Counted from the stretch's first letter, positions 1-12,145 are shown. The stretch is DNA of 64,000 nucleotides from Bryum argenteum (GCA_037043015.1 CM073323.1:17865758-17929757); one strand, 5' to 3'. Numbers and translations are program-made. The notes: generated by a model not told the origin, from the sequence alone.

Positions 1-779
1 CACATGCCAAGAGGACGGAAGGGCAGCGCAGGAAATTACAGAACGGGCAGTCCTCACCTTCGTGAACACAGTGCTTGCCTCCATGCTTGCCTGAAACTTT
101 AGATTACTTACATTTATTATTTGCTGCTACTTTTCTTGGAGCCTTCCATGAGCTGCTGTAACTGCCCTCTTGCTCCTCCTCTCTTTCTTTCTTTGCCATG
201 CCCCGCTCTTCTTCTTATAAACGTTCTCTTTCTCCCTTCTTGCTCAAACTCTCATCAGCTTTTTAATCGAATGGAAACCACTCACTCAGTTCCATACAGG
301 ACCGACCGATGCTTTGAGAGGGGGAGCAGGCCGGGACATCGACTCATACTTGCACAAATCTCATTATTGCATTGAATTTCATGAAGAATTAACTGAGTAA
401 TCGGATTCGATCGAGCAAGCCATCACATGATGAGAACAATAGCATGTTCATTCATGTACAATGATTACTGTTGATGATCGTAGATTGCATGCATGATTGC
501 TCGGACGGGAGGCTGCTGATCCCGATCTAGTTGCAATTCTTATGAGGTGTTGATCTCTGCAATTTTGGCTCGAGGTTGCAACAATTGAACGGTGTCATTG
601 CGTTCTGAAGATTTAGGACTGTAGGAGAGCCTTTGTGACTGTTACTTTATGACTGAGTTTCGTGATTGTGAGACGGACTTTTATTTTGCAATGTCCTTTT
701 CGAGGAGATGTGCGTGTGAATTATTAGCCTGAGTTTGAGTTAGGATTGAGTTAAGATTACTTTTGAAGCAATCTCGTCA
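1..779. other. Upstream flank of the E2F-like gene, no gene seen
   Basis: Moderately AT-rich sequence ahead of the first supported ATG at 780. Short open frames here show no recognisable protein pattern. It probably holds the promoter and 5' untranslated region of the gene starting at 780, but I see no clear TATA box or other defining site. Confidence 0.4.
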
Positions 780-3700
780 ATGATGCCTACGCGAAGGCAA
801 ATGGTTTGTAATGAGGAGCTCCGGGTATGTAACGGCAAAGAAAATTCCTCCGGACGAAATTGTCTTAGGACTTCAGAGATTCTCTGTCCTGAATCAACAA
901 GTACTGCGGTGGCGATTGTTGAGCAGCCGGAATTGAGGTATGTGTGCGTACAGTGTTCGTAACTGCTACTCTGTGCGCCGTGACGCGAATCTCGAGTATT
1001 CATGTGAAGAGAGTTGTAACAACCTCCCGGGTTATTATTCCCTTTGCTGAAGGCTTCGTCCTTACCGAACATGCTGGCGTCGATGTGGACGTGCGTGTAC
1101 ATCTACTTTTTTGAGAGATTTCGAATCTGAATTTGAATCAATAATAATTGCAGCTCTGCTGAAAGAGTTGAATCTACATCGTTAACCGCTGGATTGCACC
1201 ATCCGCAGAAGCAGAAGGGGTTTAGGAATCGTTCTAGGGGTGATTAGAATCAGGACATCCCAGGGGTCTTAGGTCTGCAGCACAATTATGTTCAGCCATG
1301 CGGATCAGTCGCATTAGTTTCCGACACTATTCTTATTCGTTCCCTTCCTCCATTTTCAATACTCGTGACGAATGATTATATTGCTAACTGCCATTCGATC
1401 TTCTGCAGAGCATACAAACTCGGCAAGCAGAAGTGCTCTTACAATCAGGTCGAGCTGGTAATAAATGATATAAGCGGCGGGAAGGTGTCAGAGCTGCGGG
1501 TGTCGGAGGCGATCGAGACAATTGTAGGAACTGAAGTGGATGAGCAGCTTCGTGAAAGTTGCCTCAAATTCCATGTACGATTCGTCAACAATACACGGAT
1601 TCAACTATACATTTACGTGGTTTACTCGAGTCCCTATGGAACGACGAGACCCGATAAGCACACTGTGTTGTATCATTGGATGCCTGTCACTCGCTCGAGA
1701 TGTAGGAAGGGATGCACTGGTTCTGTAATTCGAGGTCTACAGAGATTTGGTAGAATGCCGCGAAGAGGAGCTGCGGCAGTGGATGGGGAGGAGACTTGGA
1801 AAGAACCGCGTCATTTGTACATCGCAATTGATGAAGCCAGCACTCACGTTTGTCCACGGCACGAAACCTCAAAATTCAGACTTCTCGTAGCTGCCTACGA
1901 TGATAGACACCAGTTACTTGGAACCACAGTCTCCAGCAGCATTCGAGTTCTCGCTAACAATGATGCCCCGCTCGGTGCTGCTTCGTTTAAGCTCCATTGC
2001 CACTTGAAAGGTAACGACCTATCCTCTATCTGGCAATGAAACAAAGCCGCGGATATCCTTTGAAGAGGAAGGACCTTGATATTCTCACACAGTATCCCCG
2101 TGCTATGAAAGTACATGTTCTGCACAAATTAACCCATACACAAATCGATATCGTCAATGACTGAAGCATATTCGGGAAATCATCATCACTACCGAAATAC
2201 TATGCTTGTCATGAAGTATTAGTAGATTGGAGAAGGACTTATGGTTCAATCTCGTGATCGAGATAACTCTAAAGCGTAGGGCATTGTACCTGGGGTTCTC
2301 GCTGTAGCAAAATCAAAATAATTGTTAAATGGTTTGTATGGTTCTTCATAACAGGTGCACTCAAAGGTCCATCACCAATTCGAAGTAGCAGGCTCCAACC
2401 AAGTGACCACCAAAATCCAGCTCACTGTCGGTTACCTCTTCAAGGTGAAGCTTGCACCCTGTTTGTCTTTTGCTTGTAGAAAATTCTGTTTAATTTCAAT
2501 CTTACGCTTGTGATGACCTGAATCGGCTTCATAGCAACTACCTCTGAGAATGAGCTCTTAAGGAGCAGTGAGGATAGGCTCCAACCTAAAAGTTTGAAAA
2601 GTAGAACTTACGGCTTTGTTATGTTACTCGACAGCTCTTCCTCCAAACACGAGTCCTTCAAGGTCTAAATGTACAGCAACGGAGGAGGTAACGAGAAGCG
2701 ATTCATCTACCTCTAAAACGATAGGATTGTTTATGTCTCATACCACAAGTGATTCCTCAAACAAGCAGGTATACCAGACATTCTGAAGAATTCCACCTTG
2801 TAAATCGTAAAATGCTGAATATCCTGGATATCCGACTCAAGTATTAAAAATCTACAGTACGTTCAATAATCTGCAAAAACAAACCCGCTACACCAGTTGG
2901 TCACCATGGATACACTCCAAGACGACAGAATGCATAATAACTTCCTTCTTTCAGGCAGTTGCTGTACGACGTGAGGGACATCGGAGGAAAACTGCTTCAG
3001 AGAGCCTAGATAACGATTTCAACGAACATGCTGCCGCTCATCTCACCAGCAGGTAAGGCATTACGTAATGAGAGTGGCCGCGTGGAAATGCATCTCTTTC
3101 GGTGAAATGCATCTCTATCGGTGAATTGCAATATTTTAGATCTGCTGGACTTTTCTCTATTCTCGAGCACTCACTGTTCGGTATTTTGCACGTGGTAGGA
3201 TCTTGGAAGCTTGTTCAGTGAAGCCCGTTGAGTCTATCATTTCCCTGAGGACGTTAGCAAGGATTGTTGGTGAGCATCCAAAGACATGACACCTAAAATT
3301 TTGATATTCCATGATACATGTCGCGTTCATCAACCTCATCAGCTCAACTTCATTCGGGCACTTTCTGGTTGATTGCTCTGTGTAAGGTGCTCTAATTGAT
3401 CAGTTTGAACAGGTTCTAAGCGCGGGGTCGTGGCTGAGATCCTCAGCGTTCTTCAGAGCGTTGGAGTAGTGCATCAGCAGGAGAAAGAAAAGTACAGATG
3501 GCTTGGTGGTTCGTTCATCGTGTCCACTCTCACAAAATTGTCAAAGGTGCTAATCACTCACTTGAATATCATTGAAATGAATTCTTTATTGACTCATGGA
3601 CAATTCCCAACTTATCATACTCTAGTAATGCATCACCGTCAGCCTATTAATTCTGCAGACTTACGATTGCATCTATGCAAGCCTTATCTTCATACGGCAT

Positions 3701-5905
3701 TACCCTTGGCGCGACAAAAGTACTTGGATATGATACATTAATATGTAAGTATACCCAAAGCTAATGCTGCAACTTAAAAGTACTTTCAGGACATAAGCCC
3801 AAACGCGAGGAGAAAAGCAGCGGCACAAGGTGCAGGATCTAGAAACGGCTCAAATACGTCTATGATACAGCAGCAAAATCTTCGACGTGAGTACACCAGA
3901 ACTGCATGTGTACTATGTCACGAAAAATCATGTAATCTGACCTCCACAATGATGTCTTCCGATACTTTGATGGAGAGAACACAAAAGCAGAAGCCTGTTA
4001 CCTTTTTCCTAAGTAGGTTAACATAAGGCACTGTATTTAACTGGTGCTTCTCCTGGTTGAGGTGCATCAGAGGACGAGACGATCGATTACTCCATCTGCG
4101 GTCTCAGCGAGAGACTCATTCGACTATTTTTGATTGATGTGGTACGGGCCCAACCTCTAGTCCGAATGAAAGTAGATTCCACCACTTAGATTAGAATGAA
4201 TGAAAGGCGTGCGCTATCTTCGCATGTTTTTACGTTTTTATTGCTGAAATATGCATGTCACACCAATGCAGACAACTCCCGTCTCCTTGGACCAAGCATT
4301 GACTTTCTTCCAAGACAACCACAATGACAATGATGCTGAGGAATATCGATGTGGGTATTTTCTGTGCACAATCTAATTGCAAGTGGTTCTATTGGACACA
4401 TACTTCACCTTGCCAAATATCCAGTCTGTAGTTGTTCTGTAATTGGCTCCAGCAGCTAATGTCGCGTTTGTTGCGTGATGTTCAGTGAAAGGGAGAAGAC
4501 TGTCAGAGATATTAAGGATTTTTGGAACCCTGCACCTGGTCAAGCGGTGCGTACCCCGACGATATTCAGCATCTTGCACCTACCAGTGGGTTGGTGCAGA
4601 AGCAGTGATGAATTATCTAAACGAACTCTCAGGCAAGCAGACATTAAACGCTCAATATTAGCATCATGACCTCGTCGTAATGTACCTGTTATGGGCTCAA
4701 TCATCTTGCGTTCAGAAGAATCTTGTGAATCTAGAACTAACATCTTTGCAAGAACATGAAACGTATAATGATTAACATATAGCCTAGCTCGAAGTATTTC
4801 ATAGAAAGAGAATCGAGCATGAATATCCTCGAGGATGTGCAAAGATTGGTCGCTTCATTCAGTATACCGTTGAACATTACAATGAGCAAAAGCATTACTT
4901 TGTCAATTTACAGAGTATTGTTTGGTGTCTGCAACAGGGTCCACCATGCAAAGTGAGGTTCATGGCAGCACCACACACTATTTGAGATCCTCCAATTACC
5001 CAACAGCAAAGAGAGATTTCAATTGTGCATCTGCAAGTGGTAGTCACCAATGCGACGAAAGTTCCGACCATTTGGCAGAACCTACCACCTTCCAGAAGCG
5101 GTTGGAGAATGAAAACGGTCTCTCCAAACGATCTAAGAGAAGATTCTCGGACGAGACCGAACCTTACCCTGCTGGATGTCGATTGATATCCGCTAATAAA
5201 CTCTCTGGCACCCGAACCAGCATGCCCAAACGACCTCGTCACAATCTGCCTACTTCGCAGGTCACAAACATCGGACAGGATGATCACAATTGCGCCGGAC
5301 TGATGAACAACTACGCTCAGGGTTCCTATCAACCGGCCTTCCCTGAACGCTGGGGTCAAGAGGTCTCTAGTGATATTCCAGATCCTATGATCGGACAACC
5401 TTCAGAGAGGCAAGATGGTCCCTTGCAGAGGAACGATACGTATGAAAGTCGTGGGTACCCCTTTGGATCGAGAGAAGTTGTAGCGGAGGGTACAAAGAAG
5501 AGCAGATTCAATACCCAATGCAGGAGTACTCTCGACGTGATGCTAAACTCACCAGTGGACACCTTCGAAAGCTCGAATAGCAGCGTTCTGGAAGGAAGCG
5601 ACGCTCCAATCTCGCAATTTGGTGTAGACAATGCCTTCTTCAGCAACCCAGAATATGGATCTGGGCCGAGCGTGTTTCAATTCCCGTACAAGAAACGACC
5701 TCACAACTGGAGCACCTTCCTTGCCGTAGCCGCTCCGACGTGTTTTGATGATCAGATGGAGTATTCTCACCCAGGATATATCATGGATCTGAGCTGCCGC
5801 AATGAGCTCCCCTGTTTCAAACCTCTTTACTACTTGCAACAACTATTGACGCCTCAGCAAGTCGAGCAAGTCACAGCACAAAATCCAGGTACAAATCAGG
5901 AATAG
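780..5905 (+). CDS. Divergent tandem E2F/DP-like winged-helix protein (12 exons)
   Basis: Exons read by eye: 780-937, 1409-2010, 2355-2444, 2635-2768, 2955-3052, 3199-3269, 3413-3546, 3790-3886, 4071-4141, 4272-4350, 4486-4632, 4938-5905. They join in one frame to 882 codons and a TAG stop. All introns are GT-AG except the last (GC-AG). Residues about 340-425 and 460-550 each look like an E2F/DP winged helix: a first helix, a helix with KRGVVAEILSVLQSVGVV (first) or GRRLSEILRIFGTLHLV (second), then a wing ending KYRWLGG or TYQWVGAE. Two such domains in one chain is the layout of atypical E2F (DEL/E2F7-8) repressors, which bind E2F sites without a DP partner. The family RRxYD motif is degraded in both. 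Residues 53-253 form an unrecognised, beta-rich looking domain. Residues 561-882 are low-complexity and polar, encoded by one long exon. DNA binding in the nucleus is inferred. The fifth/sixth exon junction and the start are the least certain points. Confidence 0.7.
4633..4937 (+). other. Predicted GC-AG intron of the E2F-like gene
   Basis: The donor reads AG|GCAAGC and the acceptor CAACAG|GG. Using it joins the second winged-helix exon in phase to the 968-base last exon, giving codons GGG TCC ACC ATG across the junction. Without it, translation of exon 11 runs to a stop after about a dozen further codons. GC donors are a known minor class and usually match the rest of the donor consensus well, as here. 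Confidence 0.6.
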
Positions 5906-7362
5906 CCTCAAAAAACCATGTAAAAACACACTATCAACTGAACACCGAACTCGTGTGCTGTGAAATTGCAGAATTACAATATATAACAGAATTCAAAGAC
6001 TTTGAAGCGATTTGTTAATGGTAACAGATAAGAAACAATCATGTACATACATAGAAAGAACGAGGAGATCGATAGCAAAGATGAGTCGATGCAGAGAATG
6101 GGCCTTTAAAGAAATAAATTGAGGTATCATATAAGATAAAATTTCGTATTAAATTAGCACCATAGGTAGCACTAACACCAGGATTAGGTCCTCCCCTTTG
6201 GTTTTGATGACCATTTTGTATGCAGCATTCTTGTTCCACTATGTACACTACTTCCGAGTTATCTACCACAAGCTCTTCTCACAAGCGACGGGAAAGGGTG
6301 CTGCTCTGGTGCGTCCAGTTGCTGAGCATGGCGCAGTCGAGATGCCCAGCCATCTCTTCTCGAAAAGGAGAGAGGAAAGCTCGCCTCCACCTCCACCTCC
6401 ACCTCCAGCTACTCATCTCCATCAGCTTTTAATTCCGTTCTCGCAAGGACTATGGTTGAAGAAATGTCCAGATTCCGACCAAACCAGCTGCTATAGCCCG
6501 CTCTCAACTCCTGTTGATGCTAAAGAACCCTCGGAGAGATAACCGATTCCAGAGGTTCTGCCAGCGGAAAGTCGTCGAACCCCTTCAATGATGTTTTGTT
6601 TTCTAGTAAGTAGTTTCCGTTTCATCCTCAGCTTGTTCATGACAAAGAGCACTCTCAGTCACCTACCATCTGACATGCAAGTTGTTCTAGACTGTTCTAC
6701 ACATTTCCTTGCAATTATTGTGGCCTGTAAGGTGTTCTACATTTTTATACAAGTTATGTGTGTACTTTATGTATATGTGTACCCCTTTTTTCAGCTTAGA
6801 TGTCAGACATTACATATAGGTGGTTGTGTATTCAGGAGAGACTCTGGAATGTTGGTGTTTAGGCCTTGGTTCTTCAGCTTTGTGGGCATGAGTTCGGAAA
6901 ATTCTAGAATAGTTCGGAGGATAGTTAACTTTGTAGTAGAAGAATGTGACAAAAGCAGCCCTATGCAACTAGTATATTTTTGCAAAAGCTTTATGTACTG
7001 ATTTGCACAGAGTCGTAAGGGATCTTTCACTAGCACTTGTGAAACTTTCTTGTGTATTTGATAGTTGTGTGCACAATCATTCCTACTCTATGGGCCTTCC
7101 TCTTTAGTGTTTTAACACATGAAGATGAGCAGCCTCAAAATAGTTAAAAACCCTTCGAACAACCCTTTTTTGTACAGGGTAAAGGAGGTCCACTCGAACA
7201 TTCTTGATTTTAAGGAGCCTGTCCATGAGGGGGGAAGGCTTTGCCCATGAGGTGTTCAAGTAGGGACAAATGGTGGAGCAATTGTATCCATAAAGAAGTG
7301 CAACAAAGTATTGAATTTGATTTCGCCTCATCCAAGGAAGCATATATCAATTCTTTCATGTA
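5906..7362. other. 3' flank of the E2F-like gene, no gene seen
   Basis: Likely holds the 3' untranslated region of the upstream gene. A short CTCCAC hexamer run lies near 6385-6415. Open frames of 70-137 codons on both strands are compositionally ordinary and match nothing I recognise. Confidence 0.35.
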
Positions 7363-8294
7363 TTAACCCCTAAAAATCCAGGAAAACCGATTCGGTTTTC
7401 TGAGATTTCGGGCAGCTCATTTTAAGCATTTAAATTGATATTTTTGCCTAAGATTTTTATTGGGTGCTCCCCATACAGTAATGTGTATGTGGTAAAATTT
7501 TCAAAGTCAAATTTTAATTTTATAACCTTCACCTAGAAATTTTAGGTTTCAAGTCCTAAACGGGCAGTTTAAAATAATTTTTTTATTTTATTTTTTTTTA
7601 GAAATATGTTCATTACCAAATTACTATTCAAATTCCAAAGTATCCGAAGTCAAAAAGTTTACCAATTTTACAAGGGCAGCCTCCAAAACTTTCAAAAATA
7701 ATCTTCACAATTTCTAGTAATTTTACAATTTTTTCTTTCAAAAATTGCCAAAATTCGAGATTTTGGATTTTTTCCAAGATTTTTTTTTTCAAAATTCACA
7801 TTATCATAAATGCACCTTCTCACCGTCGAGATTTTTCTCAAACTAAATATATCATACGTGGTGCTTGTTTTACTATATGGTTGTTTTTAGACCTTCTTTC
7901 ATAAAGTATTTTACATTAAGGTCAAAAAGTGGAATTGGTCTCTAAAATTTTGCATGAGCATACCCATCTTGATTACCTACATGAAAAAAAATGAGGGAAA
8001 AATATTTGGAATAACAATCATCAAGTTGCCCTTGGCACCATTTAGACAATGCCTCTCACGCAGCGGCAAAAAAGTGTTGGTCAAACTTTGATTGTTATGA
8101 TCTCACAAATGACAAACATCCAACGGTTGAAATTTTGACCAGTCCTTTGTATACAAGTTAGGTACAAGATCTTATGGTTCAAAGTCTAAAACCGGAAAAA
8201 AAAGTTTCTCCATTTCCCCATTTCCAAACGAAGGTGAAAAATGGCAGTTGTTGGTTGTGGAGGTCGAGGAAACCCCTGGATTTTTAGGGGTTAA
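7363..8294 (+). mobile_element. TTAA-flanked element A (932 bases), piggyBac-like ends
   Basis: Both ends read TTAACCCCTAAAAATCCAGG, inverted with respect to each other, including a TTAA at each side. The interior is AT-rich and non-coding. A near-identical copy in opposite orientation is element B at 11017-11950. The right TTAA is shared with element C, so A appears to have entered the TTAA at C's left edge. Length and interior also match element I (59417) once I's nested insert is removed. Non-autonomous: no transposase frame. Confidence 0.85.
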
Positions 8295-8539
8295 CCCATA
8301 AAGGTTCTTGATGCAAAATTGTAAAAATAGACATTCCCTTACTTCAGGCCTAAAAACTCTCAATCTAAGAATTATCTGGTAGATCCAACTGTAGGATCTT
8401 GAATTTAACTTAACCTTCCACTCACTTGCCAAAATTGAACCATTGATTCTTCTTCATTTGTGAGATTATAATGGTCAAAGCTGGCTGAATTTGGGACTCC
8501 AAAAAGCATATTTTGCTTTCCTGGACCTTTAGGGGTTAA
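8291..8539 (+). mobile_element. TTAA-flanked short element C (249 bases)
   Basis: Left end TTAACCCATAAAGG, right end the complement of TTAACCCCTAAAGGTCC, both with TTAA. The interior contains the shared core (GTAGGATCTTGAA near 8390, then TTTGTGAGATTATAATGG near 8456). It resembles the elements at 38438, 51113 and 61978, all about 250-270 bases. Confidence 0.75.
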
Positions 8540-9140
8540 CATAGTAGGTGGTGAGATTTCGAAATTTTACAATGCAGAACATAAGTATATTAAACCAACC
8601 ACATTAGAGGATGCAAACTTGGGGCGGTCAGGGGCGTGCAACACAACACAAGACTACAAAATATCTCTTTCACAACTAGATTGAGCATTTTTTGAGAAAA
8701 TTATGGAAAGGTCATGAAGTTTCATGGTAGAATAAGCACCTGCACATACTTAATAGACACACATCCCATGTTACAATCAAAGTAACAAAAATATGCATGA
8801 AATATGGGATTGACATTGTGACTCCAGCGTCACGCTTATCCCACACTCTACATTCTCTAGACATAACTTACTTCAAACTTATCAAAGCAGCATTTGCAAA
8901 AACTACATCAGTAATTGTAAGAACAATAAAGTAGAAAAATCCTTGTTGTGCAACTGTACCTCATCCTTGTTGTGTAAGTGTACCTCTAAAGCTCTAAAGG
9001 AAGCTTTAACATCCAACAATGCTAAGGCTGGGTTTAAACAGACCAAAATTTTGCCTCTCGACGGAACAACTATTGTTGAAGATATAGAACCATTGCAAAG
9101 GTTTGAGATTGCCAACATCGAATTGGTTAGTAATACTCTC

Positions 9141-9203
9141 AACAACAATGGACTCAACGATGTTCTCAACAACAATGGACTCAACGATGTTCTCAACAAC
9201 AAT
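9141..9203 (+). repeat. 27-base tandem repeat, about 2.3 units
   Basis: Two full units and part of a third, starting AACAACAATGGACTCAACGA, encode LNNNGLNDV in the frame of the split open frame. The period is a multiple of three, so unit number does not disturb the frame. Confidence 0.85.
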
Positions 9204-9288
9204 GCAAAAGAGGATGCTCACAACTCTGATGGTGAAAATGGTAAATTTGAAGATTTTAGTAACTTTAATGTTGCTATTGAGTGAGAAG

Positions 9289-10270
9289 TTAACCCCTATA
9301 CGGGCCGAATGTCGAAAAACGACATTTTGAATGGAAGGCAGCAACTTTGAATAGCCATATATTTTTCATTTGAGGTCTGTTTTGGATGAAATCACTTGGG
9401 TTAGGTTCCAAATCAAGTCTTGTTTGTGTTTTAAAATTTTCAAGCCCATACAATAAATTATGAATTAATGGAATGCACTTTAGTGAAAACAGCTCTTGTT
9501 TTTGGGTTTCCAAGCATCGGGCATGTATTACCATTGCAAGCCAATTGTGTGAAATTAAAAATAGTTTTTCATGAATTTTTTTTTCATGGTCATGGTCTTA
9601 AGGTGATTCTTAACAACTTTGTAGTGAGAAGTTTTTTGATCCAAATGATTTTGCTATTGGATTTGCAATGATGTTTTGTCAACAGAAAAAGTGAGGAAAT
9701 GGATGATATTTGAGGAGCTATATCTCCTTCATCCACCGTTGGATTTCAACTTCATTTTTTGAGATGGCCTCCAATTAGAGTCTAGTCTAAGTGGTAGAAA
9801 CCTTAACAAGATCGAAGATGTTTTGAAGATAAGGCATGAAATTGAATGCAAAGGGTCTAGTTTTGGACTATTTTTCCTTTGTAAAATGTTCGGCACTTTT
9901 TACCATTGCATGGCTTTTATTTGAGCCAAGAAATATTTTTGATGAATTTTTGTTGGGTAAAGGACTTATTAAGATGAAGGTGAGCATCTTTCTAGTTGGT
10001 GATTTTTTTCATTGCAATAGGTATACTGGTAGCATTTCCACCTCAAAGTGAAAATGATGAAATTTTGCAGTTTGTTTTTAGTATTAATATGTTACGATCT
10101 CCGGATCTATAAGGCCTCATGACTTGAATTTTGGTCCACATGATCTTTGATAAGTCTATTACAAGTTTGTACGGTTGAGATCTTAATAACTTCTTTTCAT
10201 TTTCATCTATGGCGATTTCTATGGAAATGTGCTTTTCTGCTAAAAATAGGATGGGTTGTTTAGGGGTTAA
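9289..10270 (+). mobile_element. TTAA-flanked element D (982 bases)
   Basis: Left end TTAACCCCTATACGGG and right end complementary to TTAACCCCTAAACAACCC, each with TTAA. The interior matches, in reverse orientation, element E at 56719-57699 (about 981 bases), and weaker copies near 35500, 37200, 40800 and 62600. Non-coding. It sits inside an open frame whose phase is kept if D is excised precisely. Confidence 0.75.
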
Positions 10271-10713
10271 ACTCAACAGGCATGAAGAAACATTTTCAAT
10301 AGGTGAGGGTTTGGTATTTCCTTTGGAAGTAGGTTTAGGTAAAGAGGTGGTAGGCACTTGTGCATCAAGGAGCAATATCAACAACAACAGTCTCTTGGAT
10401 GTAAATCATACATCATCATTCCTACCTCATAGGGGTCTCTATGAGCAAGAGCCACAACCATTATATTAGGTTTATCTTTCTAACCTAAACAAAAGTACCT
10501 ATGATGTGGAAGAGAGGGCTATAAATATTTGTTCAAGGTTTAAGTCAACCCTACAAGAAGAATAGCAAGAACAAGATTTTAGCTTATTTCTTGCCCTCGG
10601 AGATGATTCTAGCTTGTAAAAAGAAGCGTGATCAACCACTATTGAATTTCACAAAATCTAAAACCCTTCACATCAAAGGTGTGCACTACAGTATGTGAAG
10701 AACTTCTAACTAA

Positions 10714-12108
10714 GGGCGGCTTTACACGAGGGGCCAAGCCATTGATGGGCCAATTCATTGCCAAATCCTTTTTTGTGATTGGTCGAATTCCTTGAAATTG
10801 ACCCGAGGGCTTTACATGGGGAGTCAAGGCCAATTTTCTGAAATTATATTATCATGGGTGGGGGACAAGTTATGACACGGCCCGCGCTCCAAAATTTGGG
10901 AGATTCAAGAATGGAAAGCCAATTCATAACCTAGAGGCCGTTTCTTGATTTCAATTAAAAATTTATTATTTTCACTAAAATACTTTAATGTGAACAAATC
11001 GAAAGCATGAATGTAGTTAACCCCTAAAAATCCAGGGGTTTCCTCGACCTCCACAACCAAAAACTGCCATTTTTCACCTTCGTTGGGAAATGGGGAAATG
11101 GAGAAACTTTTTTTTCCGGTTTTAGACTTTGAACCGTAAGATCTTGTACCTAACTTGTATACAAAGGACTGGTCAAAATTTCAACCGTTGGATGTTTGTC
11201 ATTTGTGAGATCATAACAATCAAAGTTTGACCAACACTTTTTTTTGCCGCTGCGTGAGAGGCATTGTCTAAATGGTGCCAAGGGCAACTTGATGATTGTT
11301 ATTCCAAATATTTTTCCCTCATTTTTTTTCATGTAGGTAATCAAGATGGGTATGCTCATGCAAAATTTTAGAGACCAATTCCACTTTTTGACCTTAACGT
11401 AAAATATTTTATGAAAGAAGGTCTAAAAACAACCATATAGTAAAACAAGCACCACGTATGATATATTTAGTTTGAGAAAAATCTCGACGGTGAGAAGGTG
11501 CATTTATGATAATGTGAATTTTGAAAAAAAAAATCTTGGAAAAAATCCAAAATCTCGAATTTTGGCAATTTTTGAAAGAAAAAATTGTAAAATTACTAGA
11601 AATTGTGAAGATTATTTTTGAAAGTTTTGGAGGCTGCCCTTGTAAAATTGGTAAACTTTTTGACTTCGGATACTTTGGAATTTGAATAGTAATTTGGTAA
11701 TGAACATATTTCTAAAAAAAAATAAAATAAAAAAATTATTTTAAACTGCCCGTTTAGGACTTGAAACCTAAAATTTCTAGGTGAAGGTTATAAAATTAAA
11801 ATTTGACTTTGAAAATTTTACCACATACACATTACTGTATGGGGAGCACCCAATAAAAATCTTAGGCAAAAATATCAATTTAAATGCTTAAAATGAGCTG
11901 CCCGAAATCTCAGAAAACCGAATCGGTTTTCCTGGATTTTTAGGGGTTAATTGTATGAATCGACCCCAAGGGCTTTACACATGGGGGAATTGGCACACAC
12001 TTCATTAATTGTTTAATGTGTTCTCCAAGTGGCCCATGGAGCCAATTGGGCTCAAAATGTGACTCAATTGAAGATTTGTTGGCCTTGACTCCCCATGTAA
12101 AGCGTCCC
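10714..12108 (+). mobile_element. PIF/Harbinger-like element J1 carrying TTAA element B
   Basis: Terminal repeats GGGCGGCTTTACACG and, at the right, the complement of GGGACGCTTTACATG. Flanking triplets are TAA and TGA, a diverged copy of the usual TTA/TAA target. The sequence outside B matches, in reverse, element J2 at 23850-24349, which lacks B. Non-coding. Confidence 0.6.
11017..11950 (-). mobile_element. TTAA-flanked element B (934 bases), inverted copy of A
   Basis: Reverse complement of element A with the same 20-base ends. By eye I noticed about four substitutions and small homopolymer length changes over 930 bases. Flanked by TTAA on both sides and inserted in J1. The related J2 has no insert at the corresponding place. 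The A-B pair forms an inverted repeat with a 2.7-kb spacer. Confidence 0.9.
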
Positions 12109-12141
12109 TGAGCGACAAGAGAACTTGCAAACAAAGAACCA

Positions 12142-12145
<4 letters not shown>

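Larger units (their letters stand above)
8943..10469 (+). pseudogene. Unrecognised open frame split by TTAA element D
   Basis: A 113-codon frame (8943-9281, TGA at 9282) lies just left of element D, and a frame continuing to a stop at 10469 lies just right. If D is removed leaving one TTAA, codon phase is preserved across the site: GTT on the left leads into AAA CTC AAC on the right. One TGA, two codons before the site, still interrupts it. The left part contains an asparagine-rich repeat LNNNGLNDV, encoded by a 27-base tandem repeat. I do not recognise the protein. It may be a decayed gene fragment or a chance frame; the preserved phase is suggestive only. Confidence 0.35.

Noticed and set aside
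121-375. 84-codon frame near the left edge
   Set aside because: Leucine/cysteine-rich composition from C/T-rich DNA; no support as a gene.
3140-3269. Acceptor at 3139/3140 for exon 6 of the E2F-like gene
   Set aside because: It shifts the frame and meets TGA at 3219-3221; the acceptor at 3198/3199 keeps phase and gives the expected helix order.
6198-7001. Open frames downstream of the E2F-like gene
   Set aside because: One is a CTCCAC repeat translated as prolines, the other a T-rich hydrophobic frame; neither has a recognisable domain.
8943-10469. The split open frame as a transposase of the TTAA elements
   Set aside because: It shows no DDE/DDD-like spacing, no zinc-finger tail and no plausible length, and D is inserted into it rather than containing it.
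7363-11950. Elements A and B as the two LTRs of one retrotransposon
   Set aside because: They are inverted, not direct, and each has its own terminal inverted repeats and TTAA flanks.
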